In this document: positions 36,196-44,631 of the stretch, piece by piece
How the letters are laid out: every line of letters starts with the position of its first letter
How positions within the stretch are numbered: the first letter of the stretch is position 1
NCBI RefSeq assembly: GCF_022601895.1
Contig: NZ_JAKVIO010000002.1
Coordinates: forward strand, 124,001 to 188,000
DNA: 64,000 bases
Direction: 5' to 3'
Source of the DNA: Sphingomonas sp. LaA6.9
Lineage (GTDB): Bacteria; Pseudomonadota; Alphaproteobacteria; Sphingomonadales; Sphingomonadaceae
Notes under the pieces: model-generated
Seen by the model: only the letters and a program-made list of their open reading frames with translations
What the model was told of the DNA's origin: nothing
Databases searched by the model: none
Program-made: the position numbers and the translations under genes

Positions 36196-37398
36196 ATGAA
36201 ATTTGGCATTGATCGACTTCTCGCCGACCCGGCACTTCGCGCTCCTCTCAAGGGCAAGCGTGTGGCGCTCGTCGCGCACCCGGCTTCCGTCACGGCGGAT
36301 CTGACGCATTCGCTCGATGCGCTCGCGTCGTGCGAGGACATCACGCTGTCGGCGGCCTTCGGGCCGCAGCACGGCCTGCGCGGCGACAAGCAGGACAATA
36401 TGGTCGAGTCGCCCGATTTCAACGACCCGGTGCATGGCATCCCGGTTTTCAGCCTCTACGGTGAGGTCCGGCGCCCGACCGGGCAGTCGATGGGCACCTT
36501 TGACGTCGTGCTGATCGATCTTCAGGATCTGGGCTGCCGCATTTACACCTTCATCACGACCTTGCTCTACATGCTCGAGGCGGCCGCCGAGCATGGCAAG
36601 AGCGTGTGGATACTCGATCGCCCCAATCCCGCGGGCCGACCGATCGAAGGGCTGACCCTGCGCCCCGGCTGGGAGAGCTTCGTCGGTGCCGGGCCGATCC
36701 CGATGCGCCACGGACTGACGCTGGGCGAACTGGGGCGGTGGTTCGTCGATCACTTCAAGCTCGACGTCGACTACCGCGTGATCGAGATGGAGGGCTATGC
36801 GCCCGATGCCACGCCGGGCTTTGGCTGGCCGCTTGGCGAGCGCATCTGGATCAATCCGAGCCCCAATGCGCCCAATCTCAACATGGCACGCGCCTATGGC
36901 GGGACAGTGATGCTCGAGGGCACGACGCTGTCGGAGGGGCGGGGCACGACGCGGCCGCTCGAGCTGTTCGGCGCGCCCGATATCGATGCGCGCGCGGTGA
37001 TCGCCGAGATGCGCACACTCGCACCACACTGGCTCGAGGGCTGCATCCTGCGCGATTGCTGGTTCGAGCCCACCTTCCACAAGCATGTCGGGCAACTCTG
37101 CAGCGGTGTGCAGATCCACGCCGAAGGGCCGGGCTATGATCACGCCGCCTTCCGGCCCTGGCGGCTCCAGGCGCTTGGCTTCAAGGCGATCCGTCGGCTC
37201 TACCCCGATTACCCGCTCTGGCGCGATTTTCCGTATGAATACGAACTCGGCAAGCTCGCCATCGACGTCATCAACGGCGGACCGGCGCTTCGCGAATGGG
37301 TGGACAATGTCGACGCGACGCCCGCCGATCTCGATGCGCTGACCGAGCCCGACGAGCGCGCGTGGGCGGTCGAACGGCAACCCTGTCTGCTTTACTGA
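36196..37398 (+). CDS. DUF1343 / NamZ-like exo-beta-N-acetylmuramidase
   Basis: A 400-residue DUF1343 protein. KRVALVAHPASVT near residue 22, LSAAFGPQHGLRGDKQDNM, GIPVFSLYG, DVVLIDLQDLGCRIYTFITTL, WILDRPNPAGRPIEG and MRHGLTLGELGRW are standard family blocks. The characterised relative NamZ of Bacillus releases MurNAc from the non-reducing end of peptidoglycan fragments. Here the ATG at 36196 gives MKFGIDRLLADP with no signal peptide, so the enzyme would be cytoplasmic and fit muropeptide recycling instead of wall cleavage. It sits between a DOMON-like gene (5 bases) and a Tat-exported M24 peptidase (17 bases) in one operon. Confidence 0.88.
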   Translation: MKFGIDRLLADPALRAPLKGKRVALVAHPASVTADLTHSLDALASCEDITLSAAFGPQHGLRGDKQDNMVESPDFNDPVHGIPVFSLYGEVRRPTGQSMGTFDVVLIDLQDLGCRIYTFITTLLYMLEAAAEHGKSVWILDRPNPAGRPIEGLTLRPGWESFVGAGPIPMRHGLTLGELGRWFVDHFKLDVDYRVIEMEGYAPDATPGFGWPLGERIWINPSPNAPNLNMARAYGGTVMLEGTTLSEGRGTTRPLELFGAPDIDARAVIAEMRTLAPHWLEGCILRDCWFEPTFHKHVGQLCSGVQIHAEGPGYDHAAFRPWRLQALGFKAIRRLYPDYPLWRDFPYEYELGKLAIDVINGGPALREWVDNVDATPADLDALTEPDERAWAVERQPCLLY

Positions 37399-37415
37399 TC
37401 ACCGGAAGGAAGAAC

Positions 37416-38675
37416 ATGCTCACCATCGGCCGCCGTGGTTTTCTTGGCATGACAGGTGCGGCTGCGATCGCAGCAAGCATGCAGGGACGCGCACTTGCAG
37501 CGCCGGCCCCGGTCGAAGGCCTGACCTCGCTAGCCGGCAAGGCCGTTCCGATCGGTGCCGAAGAACGCAAGGCGCGGATCGCAAAGGCGCAACAGCTGAT
37601 GCGCGCGCAGGGTCTTTCGGCATTGCTGATCGAGCCCGGATCGAGCCTGATCTATTTCACCGGGGTCCACTGGCACCGCAGCGAGCGCCTGACGGCTGCC
37701 GTTTTGCCTGTTGAGGGCGATGTCCTGATCGTCACGCCCTTTTTCGAGGAGCCCTCAGTGCGTGAGACGCTCGCCGTGCCCGGGGATTTCAGGACGTGGA
37801 ACGAGCATGAGGACCCGCTCAGACTGGTGGCGGACTGGCTGAAAGCGCGCAAGCTGGCCTCAGGCAAGATCGGCATGGAGGAGACAGTCCGCTATTTCGC
37901 CGTCGACGGACTGAAGCGTGAACTGCCCGACGCCCAGATCGTCTCGGGAGCTTCGGTTGTCCGTGGATGCCGCATGCACAAATCGGCCGCCGAGATCGCG
38001 CTGATGCAGGTTGCCGCGGACATCACGATCGCGGCCTATCGCTACACCGCGCCCCGGATCGAGCGCGGCATGACCCCGTCCGACATCGGCGCGATCATGA
38101 ACGGCGCGACCCGCGCCTTGGGCGGCGAACCCGAGTTCTCGCTGATCCTGCTTGGCGAGGCGAGCGCCTATCCCCACGGATCGGGCAAGCCGCAGGCGGT
38201 GCGCGACGGCGAGGTCGTGCTGATGGACTGCGGCTGCAACGTGCAGGGGTACCAGTCGGACATTTCGCGCAGCTTCGTCTTCGGCGAAGCGACCAAGGCT
38301 CAGCGCGACGCCTGGCAGATCATGCGCAAGGGGCAGGATATCGCGTTCGAGGCAGCGAAACCTGGCGTGGCAGCGGGCAGCGTCGACGATGCGGTGCGCG
38401 CCTATTACACCAGACTGGGGTACGGTCCCGAGTACAAGCTGCCAGGACTTTCACACCGCACCGGGCACGGCATCGGACTTGACGGGCACGAGCCCGTCAA
38501 TCTCGTGCATGGCGAGACGACGCGGCTTGCACCGGGAATGTGCTTCTCGAACGAGCCCGGAATCTACATCCCCGGCGATTTCGGTATCCGCCTGGAGGAT
38601 TGCTTCCACATGACAGCGCAGGGGCCGCGCTGGTTCTCCAATCCCCCACCGTCCATCGACCATCCGTTCGACTAA
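37416..38675 (+). CDS. Tat-exported M24 family metallopeptidase (Xaa-Pro peptidase type)
   Basis: A 419-residue pita-bread metallopeptidase. The N-terminus carries a Tat signal (TIGRRGFLGMTGA, RRxFLxM), so the folded enzyme goes to the periplasm. An N-terminal creatinase-like domain (residues about 45-190) is followed by the catalytic domain with metal ligands Asp (LMDCG), Asp (SDISR), His (TGHGIGLDGHE), Glu (NEPGIY) and Glu (RLEDCF). It should cleave Xaa-Pro dipeptides or N-terminal residues. ATG 37416 has GGAAGG upstream. It is third in the operon with the DOMON-like and NamZ-like genes; the in-frame opening continues back into the NamZ-like gene and is not coding. Confidence 0.93.
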   Translation: MLTIGRRGFLGMTGAAAIAASMQGRALAAPAPVEGLTSLAGKAVPIGAEERKARIAKAQQLMRAQGLSALLIEPGSSLIYFTGVHWHRSERLTAAVLPVEGDVLIVTPFFEEPSVRETLAVPGDFRTWNEHEDPLRLVADWLKARKLASGKIGMEETVRYFAVDGLKRELPDAQIVSGASVVRGCRMHKSAAEIALMQVAADITIAAYRYTAPRIERGMTPSDIGAIMNGATRALGGEPEFSLILLGEASAYPHGSGKPQAVRDGEVVLMDCGCNVQGYQSDISRSFVFGEATKAQRDAWQIMRKGQDIAFEAAKPGVAAGSVDDAVRAYYTRLGYGPEYKLPGLSHRTGHGIGLDGHEPVNLVHGETTRLAPGMCFSNEPGIYIPGDFGIRLEDCFHMTAQGPRWFSNPPPSIDHPFD

Positions 38676-38707
38676 AAAGGGCGCGCCGTCCGAAGACGAC
38701 GCGCGCC
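38674..38707 (-). terminator. Intrinsic terminator for the small periplasmic-protein gene
   Basis: Read on the minus strand, outer arms GGCGCGC and GCGCGCC with an inner GAC/GTC pair close around CTTCG and are followed by CCCTTTTT. The T-run overlaps the end of the convergent M24 peptidase gene. Confidence 0.6.
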
Positions 38708-38729
38708 ATGGCGGTCGGGGGGACCGCGC

Positions 38730-39038
38730 TTATTGCGGCTTTGCCTTGGCTTCGAGTTCGGCCTTGGTGATTCCGATCGTCAGGCCTTTTTCGCCTGCCG
38801 CAAGCGCCGAAACAGGCACGCGAACCTTGGCGGCACCCGTCGAGATCACGGCCATGTCGTCCGCAACCGATTCCACGGTGCCGACTGGCGCGCCGCTGGT
38901 GTCGACGACGGTCGCGCCGACGCTGACGGCAGCGGCTTTTTCGCTGTCGGCGGCGGGCTGGTCCTGCGCAATTGCAGGCATCGCACCGCCCGTGAGCAGC
39001 ATGCCGGCCAGGGCACCGGCAAATATTGTCTTACGCAT
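38730..39038 (-). CDS. Small periplasmic protein of unknown function
   Basis: A 102-residue exported protein: signal MRKTIFAGALAGMLLTGGAMPAIA, then a mature part of about 80 residues rich in Ala, Val and Gly (GATVVDTSGAPVGTVESVADDMAVISTGAAKVRVPVSALAA). The alternating beta pattern resembles a PRC-barrel-like sheet, but I do not recognise a named family. The ATG at 39038 has AGGAGGA upstream, a strong site for a well expressed gene. It has its own terminator and is bracketed by the M24 peptidase and the VWA gene without obvious links to either. Confidence 0.75.
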   Translation of the reverse strand: MRKTIFAGALAGMLLTGGAMPAIAQDQPAADSEKAAAVSVGATVVDTSGAPVGTVESVADDMAVISTGAAKVRVPVSALAAGEKGLTIGITKAELEAKAKPQ

Positions 39039-39153
39039 AGCAACGTCCTCCTTCGCTAAACTCAGGAGGGTCAACACGGCGATCAGGATATGGATGCGCG
39101 CATTCAGCTGAAACGACGGATTTGCAGGACGTTACGCCCCCGTCGAAACGAGC

Positions 39154-40335
39154 CTAATGCTTGCGCGTCAGCTCGCGCATGGCCTCGTCGAGTCCTTCGA
39201 GCGTCAGCGGGTACATGCGATCGTTCATCAATTCGCGCAGGAGCTTGGTCGATTGCGAATAGCCCCAATGCTGCTCGGGCGTGGGGTTGAGCCAGACGGC
39301 AGCCGGATAGACATGCGTCATGCGCTGCATCCAGGCAGCGCCCGATTCCTCGTTGAAATGCTCGACCGACCCGCCGGGATGGCTGATCTCATAGGGGCTC
39401 ATCGCGGCATCACCGACAAAGACCAGCTTGTAGTCGTGGCCATATTTGTGGAGCACATCCCAGGTCGGGGTACGCTCGGTGAAACGCCGGCGATTGTCCT
39501 TCCACACGCCCTCATAGACGCAGTTGTGGAAATAGAAGAATTCGAGGTTCTTGAACTCGGACGTGGCCGCGCTGAACAGTTCCTCGCACAGCTTGATATG
39601 CGGGTCCATCGACCCACCGACATCGAGAAAAAGCAACAGTTTGACGGCGTTGTGACGCTCGGGGCGCATGTGGATATCGAGCCAGCCCTGGCGCGCGGTG
39701 CCGTCGATCGTCGCATCGATGTCAAGTTCGTCGGCCGCGCCTTCGCGCGCGAAACGGCGCAGGCGGCGCAGCGCGATCTTGATGTTGCGCGTGCCCAGTT
39801 CCTTGGTGCTGTCGAGATTCCTGAACTCGCGCTTGTCCCACACCTTGATCGCGCGGCCGTGCCGACCTTCATTCTGGCCGATCCGGACGCCCTCGGGGTT
39901 ATAGCCATGGGCGCCGAAGGGTGAGGTGCCCCCGGTCCCGATCCACTTGTTGCCCCCCTGATGGCGTTCCTTCTGCTCCTCGAGCCGCTTCTTGAGCGTC
40001 TCCATGATTTCTTCCCACGAACCGAGCTTCTCGATCTCGGCCATCTGTTCGGGCGTGAGATAGAGTTCGGCAACCTTGCGCAGCCATTCCTCGGGAATCT
40101 CCGCGGCACCGGTGTCGAAGCTCGTCTCGATGCCCTTGAAGACCTTGGCGAAGACCTGATCGAAACGGTCGAGCAGCCCCTCATCCTTCACGAAGGTGGC
40201 GCGCGCCAGATAATAGAATTCCTCGGGGCTCCGCTCGATCACCTCGCGGTCCAGCGCCTCGAGCAGGGTCAGATGCTCCTTGATCGAGGCCGGAATGCCC
40301 GCCGCGCGAAGCTCGTCGAGAAAGGAAAAGAACAT
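39154..40335 (-). CDS. VWA / CoxE-like domain protein
   Basis: A 393-residue cytoplasmic protein with a von Willebrand factor A domain in its C-terminal half. The MIDAS loop is DVGGSM near residue 237, where DxGxS replaces DxSxS, as is usual in CoxE-like proteins. The N-terminal 150 residues are helical (FLDELRAAGIPASIKEHLTLLEAL), with a Gln/Lys-rich coil before NKWIGTGGTSPFG. Such proteins work with a MoxR AAA+ ATPase to mature or unfold enzymes. Its partner gene lies 3.3 kb away (43678-44526), split off by a chemoreceptor, GST and an unknown gene. Confidence 0.85.
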   Translation of the reverse strand: MFFSFLDELRAAGIPASIKEHLTLLEALDREVIERSPEEFYYLARATFVKDEGLLDRFDQVFAKVFKGIETSFDTGAAEIPEEWLRKVAELYLTPEQMAEIEKLGSWEEIMETLKKRLEEQKERHQGGNKWIGTGGTSPFGAHGYNPEGVRIGQNEGRHGRAIKVWDKREFRNLDSTKELGTRNIKIALRRLRRFAREGAADELDIDATIDGTARQGWLDIHMRPERHNAVKLLLFLDVGGSMDPHIKLCEELFSAATSEFKNLEFFYFHNCVYEGVWKDNRRRFTERTPTWDVLHKYGHDYKLVFVGDAAMSPYEISHPGGSVEHFNEESGAAWMQRMTHVYPAAVWLNPTPEQHWGYSQSTKLLRELMNDRMYPLTLEGLDEAMRELTRKH

Positions 40336-40442
40336 GGTCGTGAGCCTAGCAGCTTGGACGTGGCCCGCAATCCTGTGCGTGGTTAACCGCACTTCAACCA
40401 ATTGCCTCTAGCAGCGATCCTGGGTCGAAAGGGGGATTGCTC

Positions 40443-41852
40443 ATGGCAACGCAAGCAATTGCGGCGGGACTGGGTGATAGCGGCGCGATTGATGACGTCG
40501 CGCGCAATTGCGGACAGGTTGCGGTCGGCTGCAGTGATGCGGCGGGCTATGTCGAAGGCGTTGCGACGCGAATCAAGCGCCAGCTCGAAATGCTGTCGGC
40601 GCTTGAAGAGGTCACGGCCGCGCTCGAGGCCGATCAGCGTCGCGTCGCGGACTCAACCGACGAAGCGCGGCTGCTCTCCGAACAGGCGCACGACAAGCTC
40701 GAGCGCGGCGCGCAGCTGATCGGCAGCGCCATCGCCGAGTTTGGCGGGCTGACCGACCTTGTAACGCGGCTGGGCGCACACATGACCAATTTTGCGGCGG
40801 CGATGGAACAGGTCCAGCGTGTCTCGGCGGGCATCGACGTGATCGCGCGCAAGACCAATATGCTCGCATTGAACGCAACGATCGAGGCCGAGCGTGCCGG
40901 CGATGCAGGCCGAACCTTCGCGGTCGTCGCCGACGAAGTGAAGAAGCTGGCGCAGGAAACGCGCGCCGCGACCGACGAAATCACGACGACGATGGCATCG
41001 TTGACCCGAGAAGCGGGCACGGTGATCTCGGAAATAAACCAGGGCGTGGAAAAGAGCCGCACCGCTCAGCGCGGCTTCTCGACGATCAATCAAACTGTCC
41101 GTGACGTGACGGAGATCGTCGAGCAGGTCGATCAGCAGAGCGAAGGTATCGCCAAATCGACCGCGCTGATCCACGACAGCGTCGCGCGTGTGCAGGAAGG
41201 GCTTACGCTGTTTGCCATCGACGCACGCGAAAATGGCGGACAGCTCATCACTGCACAGGAACGGCTGACCAGGCTCGAGATTCTGTCCAATGAAATGCTC
41301 GATCAGCTCGCGCACAGCGGCATCCGCATTGCCGACAGCCATTTCATCGATCTCTCGATCGACGCGATGAAGGAAGTGCGCGCGATCGTCGAGAATGCCC
41401 TCAACGAACATCTCGTGTCACCGCTCGACGTGTTCGACACCGATTATGTTCCCGTGCCGGGTTCGGATCCGGAACAATGGGACAATCGCTTCAACGCCTT
41501 TGCCGACGCGCACGTTCAGCCCGTGCTCGATCGTATCGCACGGCTCGACGAGGCACGTATCCTTGGCGTCGCCATCACCGACGTGAACGGCTATCTCCCC
41601 ACGCACATGTCGTGGAAGTCGCATCCGCAGCGCCCGGGTGATCCCGGCTGGAATGCGCTCAACTGCCGCAACAAGCGCGTTTTCTTCGACGATTCGACCA
41701 AGCGCGCGGTGTCGTTCCAGGGCGACTTCATCCTGAACACTTATTGCCAGGATCTGGGGCAGGGGCGCTTCCGTGCGGTCAAGAGCGTTTTCGTGCCGCT
41801 GAGTTTCAACGGCCGCCGCTGGGGCAATTTCGAGATGGCCTTCATCGACTGA
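40443..41852 (+). CDS. Soluble methyl-accepting chemotaxis protein with C-terminal sensor-like domain
   Basis: A 469-residue chemoreceptor without transmembrane segments, so cytoplasmic. Residues about 60-290 form the signalling coiled coil; its conserved tip ([20 protein letters not shown], starting near 134) is followed by [14 protein letters not shown]. From about 325 comes a separate domain with [40 protein letters not shown] and [12 protein letters not shown], which resembles the C-terminal Cache/PAS-like sensor found in some cytoplasmic MCPs. The sensor is thus behind, not before, the signalling part. ATG 40443 has GGGGGA upstream. No che genes are in the window. Confidence 0.88.
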   Translation: MATQAIAAGLGDSGAIDDVARNCGQVAVGCSDAAGYVEGVATRIKRQLEMLSALEEVTAALEADQRRVADSTDEARLLSEQAHDKLERGAQLIGSAIAEFGGLTDLVTRLGAHMTNFAAAMEQVQRVSAGIDVIARKTNMLALNATIEAERAGDAGRTFAVVADEVKKLAQETRAATDEITTTMASLTREAGTVISEINQGVEKSRTAQRGFSTINQTVRDVTEIVEQVDQQSEGIAKSTALIHDSVARVQEGLTLFAIDARENGGQLITAQERLTRLEILSNEMLDQLAHSGIRIADSHFIDLSIDAMKEVRAIVENALNEHLVSPLDVFDTDYVPVPGSDPEQWDNRFNAFADAHVQPVLDRIARLDEARILGVAITDVNGYLPTHMSWKSHPQRPGDPGWNALNCRNKRVFFDDSTKRAVSFQGDFILNTYCQDLGQGRFRAVKSVFVPLSFNGRRWGNFEMAFID

Positions 41853-41898
41853 AGAACGCAACTGCGGGGCGGGGTTGCGCCTGCTCGCCGGCGCGGTT

Positions 41899-41924
41899 AA
41901 TAGTTAACTCAATGGTTAGCTATT
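41899..41924. promoter_or_regulatory. Inverted repeat next to the GST ribosome site
   Basis: Arms AATAGTTAAC and GTTAGCTATT flank TCAATG; in RNA all ten pairs form (one G-U). The repeat ends 1 base before the GGAG ribosome site of the GST gene, so it may be an operator overlapping transcription start or an mRNA hairpin affecting translation. Confidence 0.45.
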
Positions 41925-41937
41925 CGGAGTCGATGCC

Positions 41938-42591
41938 ATGCTTACCTGCTACACCTTCGGTGCCGTTCCAGCTTTCGCGCAGGGTCTTGTCCGCGACCTC
42001 CGCGTGCGGTGGGCGATGGAGGAAGCCGGGCTTCCCTATGACGTGCGCCTTGTGGGCGAGGACATCGAGCGCGAAGACTATCGCCGCACACACCAGCCCT
42101 TCGGACAGGTTCCCGCGATCGAGGAGGATGGCTTTCAGCTCTTCGAGTCGGGCGCGATCGTGCTCTATATTGCCGAAAAGTCGGAAAAACTGGCGCCGCG
42201 CACGCCCGAAGCGCGTGCCAAGGTACAGCAATGGGCTTTCGTAGCGCTCAATTCGGTCGAGCCACATCTGGGTGAACTGGTCGATATCGACATTTTCTCA
42301 GCCGAAGAAGACTGGGCGAAGCAACGCCGTCCGGCTGCGGTCAAGCGCACAGAAGCACGCCTCGATCTTCTCGCGGCAAAGCTCGATGGCCGCGACTATG
42401 CGACGGGCGCCGAGTTCTCGGTGGCCGATATATTGCTGGCGACCGCGCTCAAGGAGCTAAGGCACACCGACCTGATCGATCGGCGCCCGGTGCTCATGGC
42501 GTACATGGAACGCTGCTTTGCGCGGCCCGCCTATCGCAAGGCGCTGGCCGATCACATGGCAGTCTTCGAGCGACAGCCTGAGCCGGCCTGA
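41938..42591 (+). CDS. Glutathione S-transferase family protein
   Basis: A 217-residue two-domain GST. The N-terminal thioredoxin-like part holds LTCYTFGAVPAFAQG, EEAGLPYDVRLV, the cis-Pro region PFGQVPAIEEDG and the gamma-glutamyl contact ESGAIVLYIAEK (Glu/Ser). The C-terminal helical domain includes LLAAKLDGRDYATGAEFSVADILLATAL. It may conjugate glutathione to an electrophile or reduce peroxides; the class is not certain. ATG 41938 has GGAG 8 bases upstream. It lies 85 bases after the chemoreceptor and converges on the unknown exported gene with a 4-base gap. Confidence 0.88.
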   Translation: MLTCYTFGAVPAFAQGLVRDLRVRWAMEEAGLPYDVRLVGEDIEREDYRRTHQPFGQVPAIEEDGFQLFESGAIVLYIAEKSEKLAPRTPEARAKVQQWAFVALNSVEPHLGELVDIDIFSAEEDWAKQRRPAAVKRTEARLDLLAAKLDGRDYATGAEFSVADILLATALKELRHTDLIDRRPVLMAYMERCFARPAYRKALADHMAVFERQPEPA

Positions 42592-42595
42592 GAGA

Positions 42596-43675
42596 TCACT
42601 TCAACTGGTCGCTGCTGACGTTTATCCGTGTCGAGCCATCCGGATCGAATTCGGTCCGCGAGCGTACCGCGCCGCCCTTGGAATCCGTGCCCGAGAGGAT
42701 GTCGCGAAGCTGCTCGCCGCTGGGGATGCGGTCATAGCTGCCAAGCGTTTCGGTCTGGCCGATCTGATGGATCAACAACGTATGGCCTGTACCCAGAAGC
42801 CGGGGTGATGCGCGCAGGATCATGCCCGAATCGTTGATCACGGTGAACACCGATGTCGGGGCGACGCCTTCGTCGGTGGCCTGCATGACCTCAAAGGCGC
42901 TCGGGCCGATCGAGAAGCGCTCGCGAACGCAGACCTTGGTCAAGGGCTGGATCGGGGGCGCTTCGCCGCCTTCGATACCGGCCACCACCGCGGGCCCGGC
43001 CAAGGCACCAAAGAGCGCTGCATCGGCGCTGTCCTTGTCCTTGAGCGGTTTTGCCTTGCGCGGGTTCTGGATAGGGCATTCGCTGACCTCGAGCAGATGT
43101 GCCGGGGTCGGCTTCGCCCTGTCTTCGAAGCGCAAGGACGCGATCAGCGCGTCGAGCGTCGCGACGATATCCGTGTTGCGGCTCATCGGCCCGGAGACGC
43201 GGAGCTTGACGATCCATCCGCCCGCACGGAGAAAGGCCGCGGCCGTGGCGCGCGTGCCGCCATCGGCATTCTCATAGAGCTGGCGGATCGCCGCGGCCTT
43301 TTCACCGCCCGCGTCGATCAGGCTGGCTGAGAACAACCGTGTCTCGGGGCCGAAGCGCTGCATGATGATCTGGCTCGTGCGATAGGCAGTCAGCCCCGCA
43401 TCGGGGAAGCTTGGAAAATAGACATAGACCGTGGCCGCAATCGCCTGATCAGGCGAAGCATATTGCGCGACATTATCGATCCCGCGCCCCTTGTTGCTGA
43501 ACTCCTCGGTCTTGACGAGGCTGACCATACCCGCCTTGGCGGGCATCGAAATTCCCGAATTGACCAGCACATGCCGATCGTCGCGTACTGCCCAATTGTC
43601 AGAGGTCGAGATTTCCTCCGCGGTGGCGGGCGCCGCGGACAGCATGACGGCGAGCGCCAGCCAGGCGTTGCGCAA
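42596..43675 (-). CDS. Exported protein of unknown function
   Basis: A 359-residue protein with a signal (NAWLALAVMLSAAPATA, cleavage near residue 19) and no recognised domain. Visible parts are GMVSLVKTEEFSNKGRG, a YFPSFPDAGLTAYRTSQIIMQRFG segment, a SECP site, and a C-terminal SGEQLRDILSGTD. Single cysteines in SECP and KVCVRERFS could pair. TTG 43675 is chosen: it lies 2 bases after the MoxR stop with AGGGGC upstream, and a later Met would break the signal. Its position directly after the ATPase gene suggests it may be a periplasmic partner or substrate of the MoxR/VWA system; no function can be assigned. Confidence 0.7.
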   Translation of the reverse strand: MRNAWLALAVMLSAAPATAEEISTSDNWAVRDDRHVLVNSGISMPAKAGMVSLVKTEEFSNKGRGIDNVAQYASPDQAIAATVYVYFPSFPDAGLTAYRTSQIIMQRFGPETRLFSASLIDAGGEKAAAIRQLYENADGGTRATAAAFLRAGGWIVKLRVSGPMSRNTDIVATLDALIASLRFEDRAKPTPAHLLEVSECPIQNPRKAKPLKDKDSADAALFGALAGPAVVAGIEGGEAPPIQPLTKVCVRERFSIGPSAFEVMQATDEGVAPTSVFTVINDSGMILRASPRLLGTGHTLLIHQIGQTETLGSYDRIPSGEQLRDILSGTDSKGGAVRSRTEFDPDGSTRINVSSDQLK

Positions 43676-43677
43676 GC

Positions 43678-44526
43678 TCAGCGCCCCTGCTGCCGCTTCG
43701 CCATGAAGGCGAGACGCTCGAACAGCATGACGTCCTGTTCGTTCTTGAGCAGCGCGCCGTGGAGCGGCGGGATCGCCTTGGTCGGGTCGCGTGACTGGAG
43801 CACGTCCAAGGGCATGTCCTCGGCGAGGAGCAGCTTGAGCCAGTCGAGCAGCTCGCTGGTCGAGGGCTTCTTCTTGAGCCCGGGGACCTCGCGGACATCG
43901 TAGAAGATGTCCATCGCCTTCTGGACGAGGATCTTCTGGATCCCGGGGAAGTGGACGTCGATGATCGCCTGCATCGTGTCGCGCTCGGGGAATTTGATAT
44001 AGTGGAAAAAGCAGCGGCGCAGGAATGCGTCGGGCAGCTCCTTCTCGTTATTCGAAGTGATGATCACGATCGGACGCTCGGCCGCCTTCACGGTCTCCTT
44101 GGTCTCGTAGACATGGAATTCCATGCGATCGAGCTCCTGAAGGAGATCGTTGGGGAATTCGATATCGGCCTTGTCGATCTCGTCGATCAGCAGAACGGGC
44201 AGGGTGGGCGAGGTGAACGCCTCCCAGAGCTTGCCCTTGCGGATATAGTTGGCGATGTCGTGGACGCGCTCGTCGCCGAGCTGACCGTCGCGCAAACGCG
44301 CCACCGCGTCATATTCGTAAAGGCCCTGCTGCGCCTTGGTGGTGGACTTGATGTTCCATTCGATCAGCGGCGCACCGAGCGAATCGGCGACTTCCTGCGC
44401 GAGCACGGTCTTGCCGGTGCCGGGCTCGCCCTTGACGAGAAGCGGGCGGCGGAGCGTGACCGCTGCATTGACCGCGACCTTCAGGTCGTCGGTTGCGACA
44501 TAGCTGTCGGTTCCGCTGAAACGCAT
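43678..44526 (-). CDS. MoxR-family AAA+ ATPase
   Basis: A 282-residue AAA+ protein. Walker A GEPGTGKT is at residues 33-40, Walker B VLLIDEIDKA at 111-120, sensor 1 IITSNNEKELPDAFLRRC follows, then an arginine-rich C-terminal lid (ERDTMQAIIDVHF). MoxR ATPases with VWA proteins activate or load cofactors into enzymes. The matched CoxE-like VWA gene is 3.3 kb downstream. ATG 44526 has AGAGGA upstream, and a hairpin lies just before it. It is followed 2 bases later by the exported unknown gene. Confidence 0.93.
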   Translation of the reverse strand: MRFSGTDSYVATDDLKVAVNAAVTLRRPLLVKGEPGTGKTVLAQEVADSLGAPLIEWNIKSTTKAQQGLYEYDAVARLRDGQLGDERVHDIANYIRKGKLWEAFTSPTLPVLLIDEIDKADIEFPNDLLQELDRMEFHVYETKETVKAAERPIVIITSNNEKELPDAFLRRCFFHYIKFPERDTMQAIIDVHFPGIQKILVQKAMDIFYDVREVPGLKKKPSTSELLDWLKLLLAEDMPLDVLQSRDPTKAIPPLHGALLKNEQDVMLFERLAFMAKRQQGR

Positions 44527-44540
44527 GCGCTGATCCTCTT

Positions 44541-44567
44541 CGCTTCCACCTTACGTTAAGGGAAGCG
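44541..44567. promoter_or_regulatory. Bulged hairpin in front of the MoxR gene
   Basis: Outer arms CGCTTC/GAAGCG and inner arms CCTTA/TAAGG with a CA bulge and CGT loop lie 15 bases before the MoxR start, next to its ribosome site. It could be an operator, an mRNA hairpin, or the terminator of the preceding gene; the lack of a U-tract argues against the last. Confidence 0.35.
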
Positions 44568-44631
44568 ATAGGGGTGCACGCGAGGCGGCGCAAGGCCGGA
44601 TTCGGTCGCCTGTCGTTCGGCAGGAACGTTG

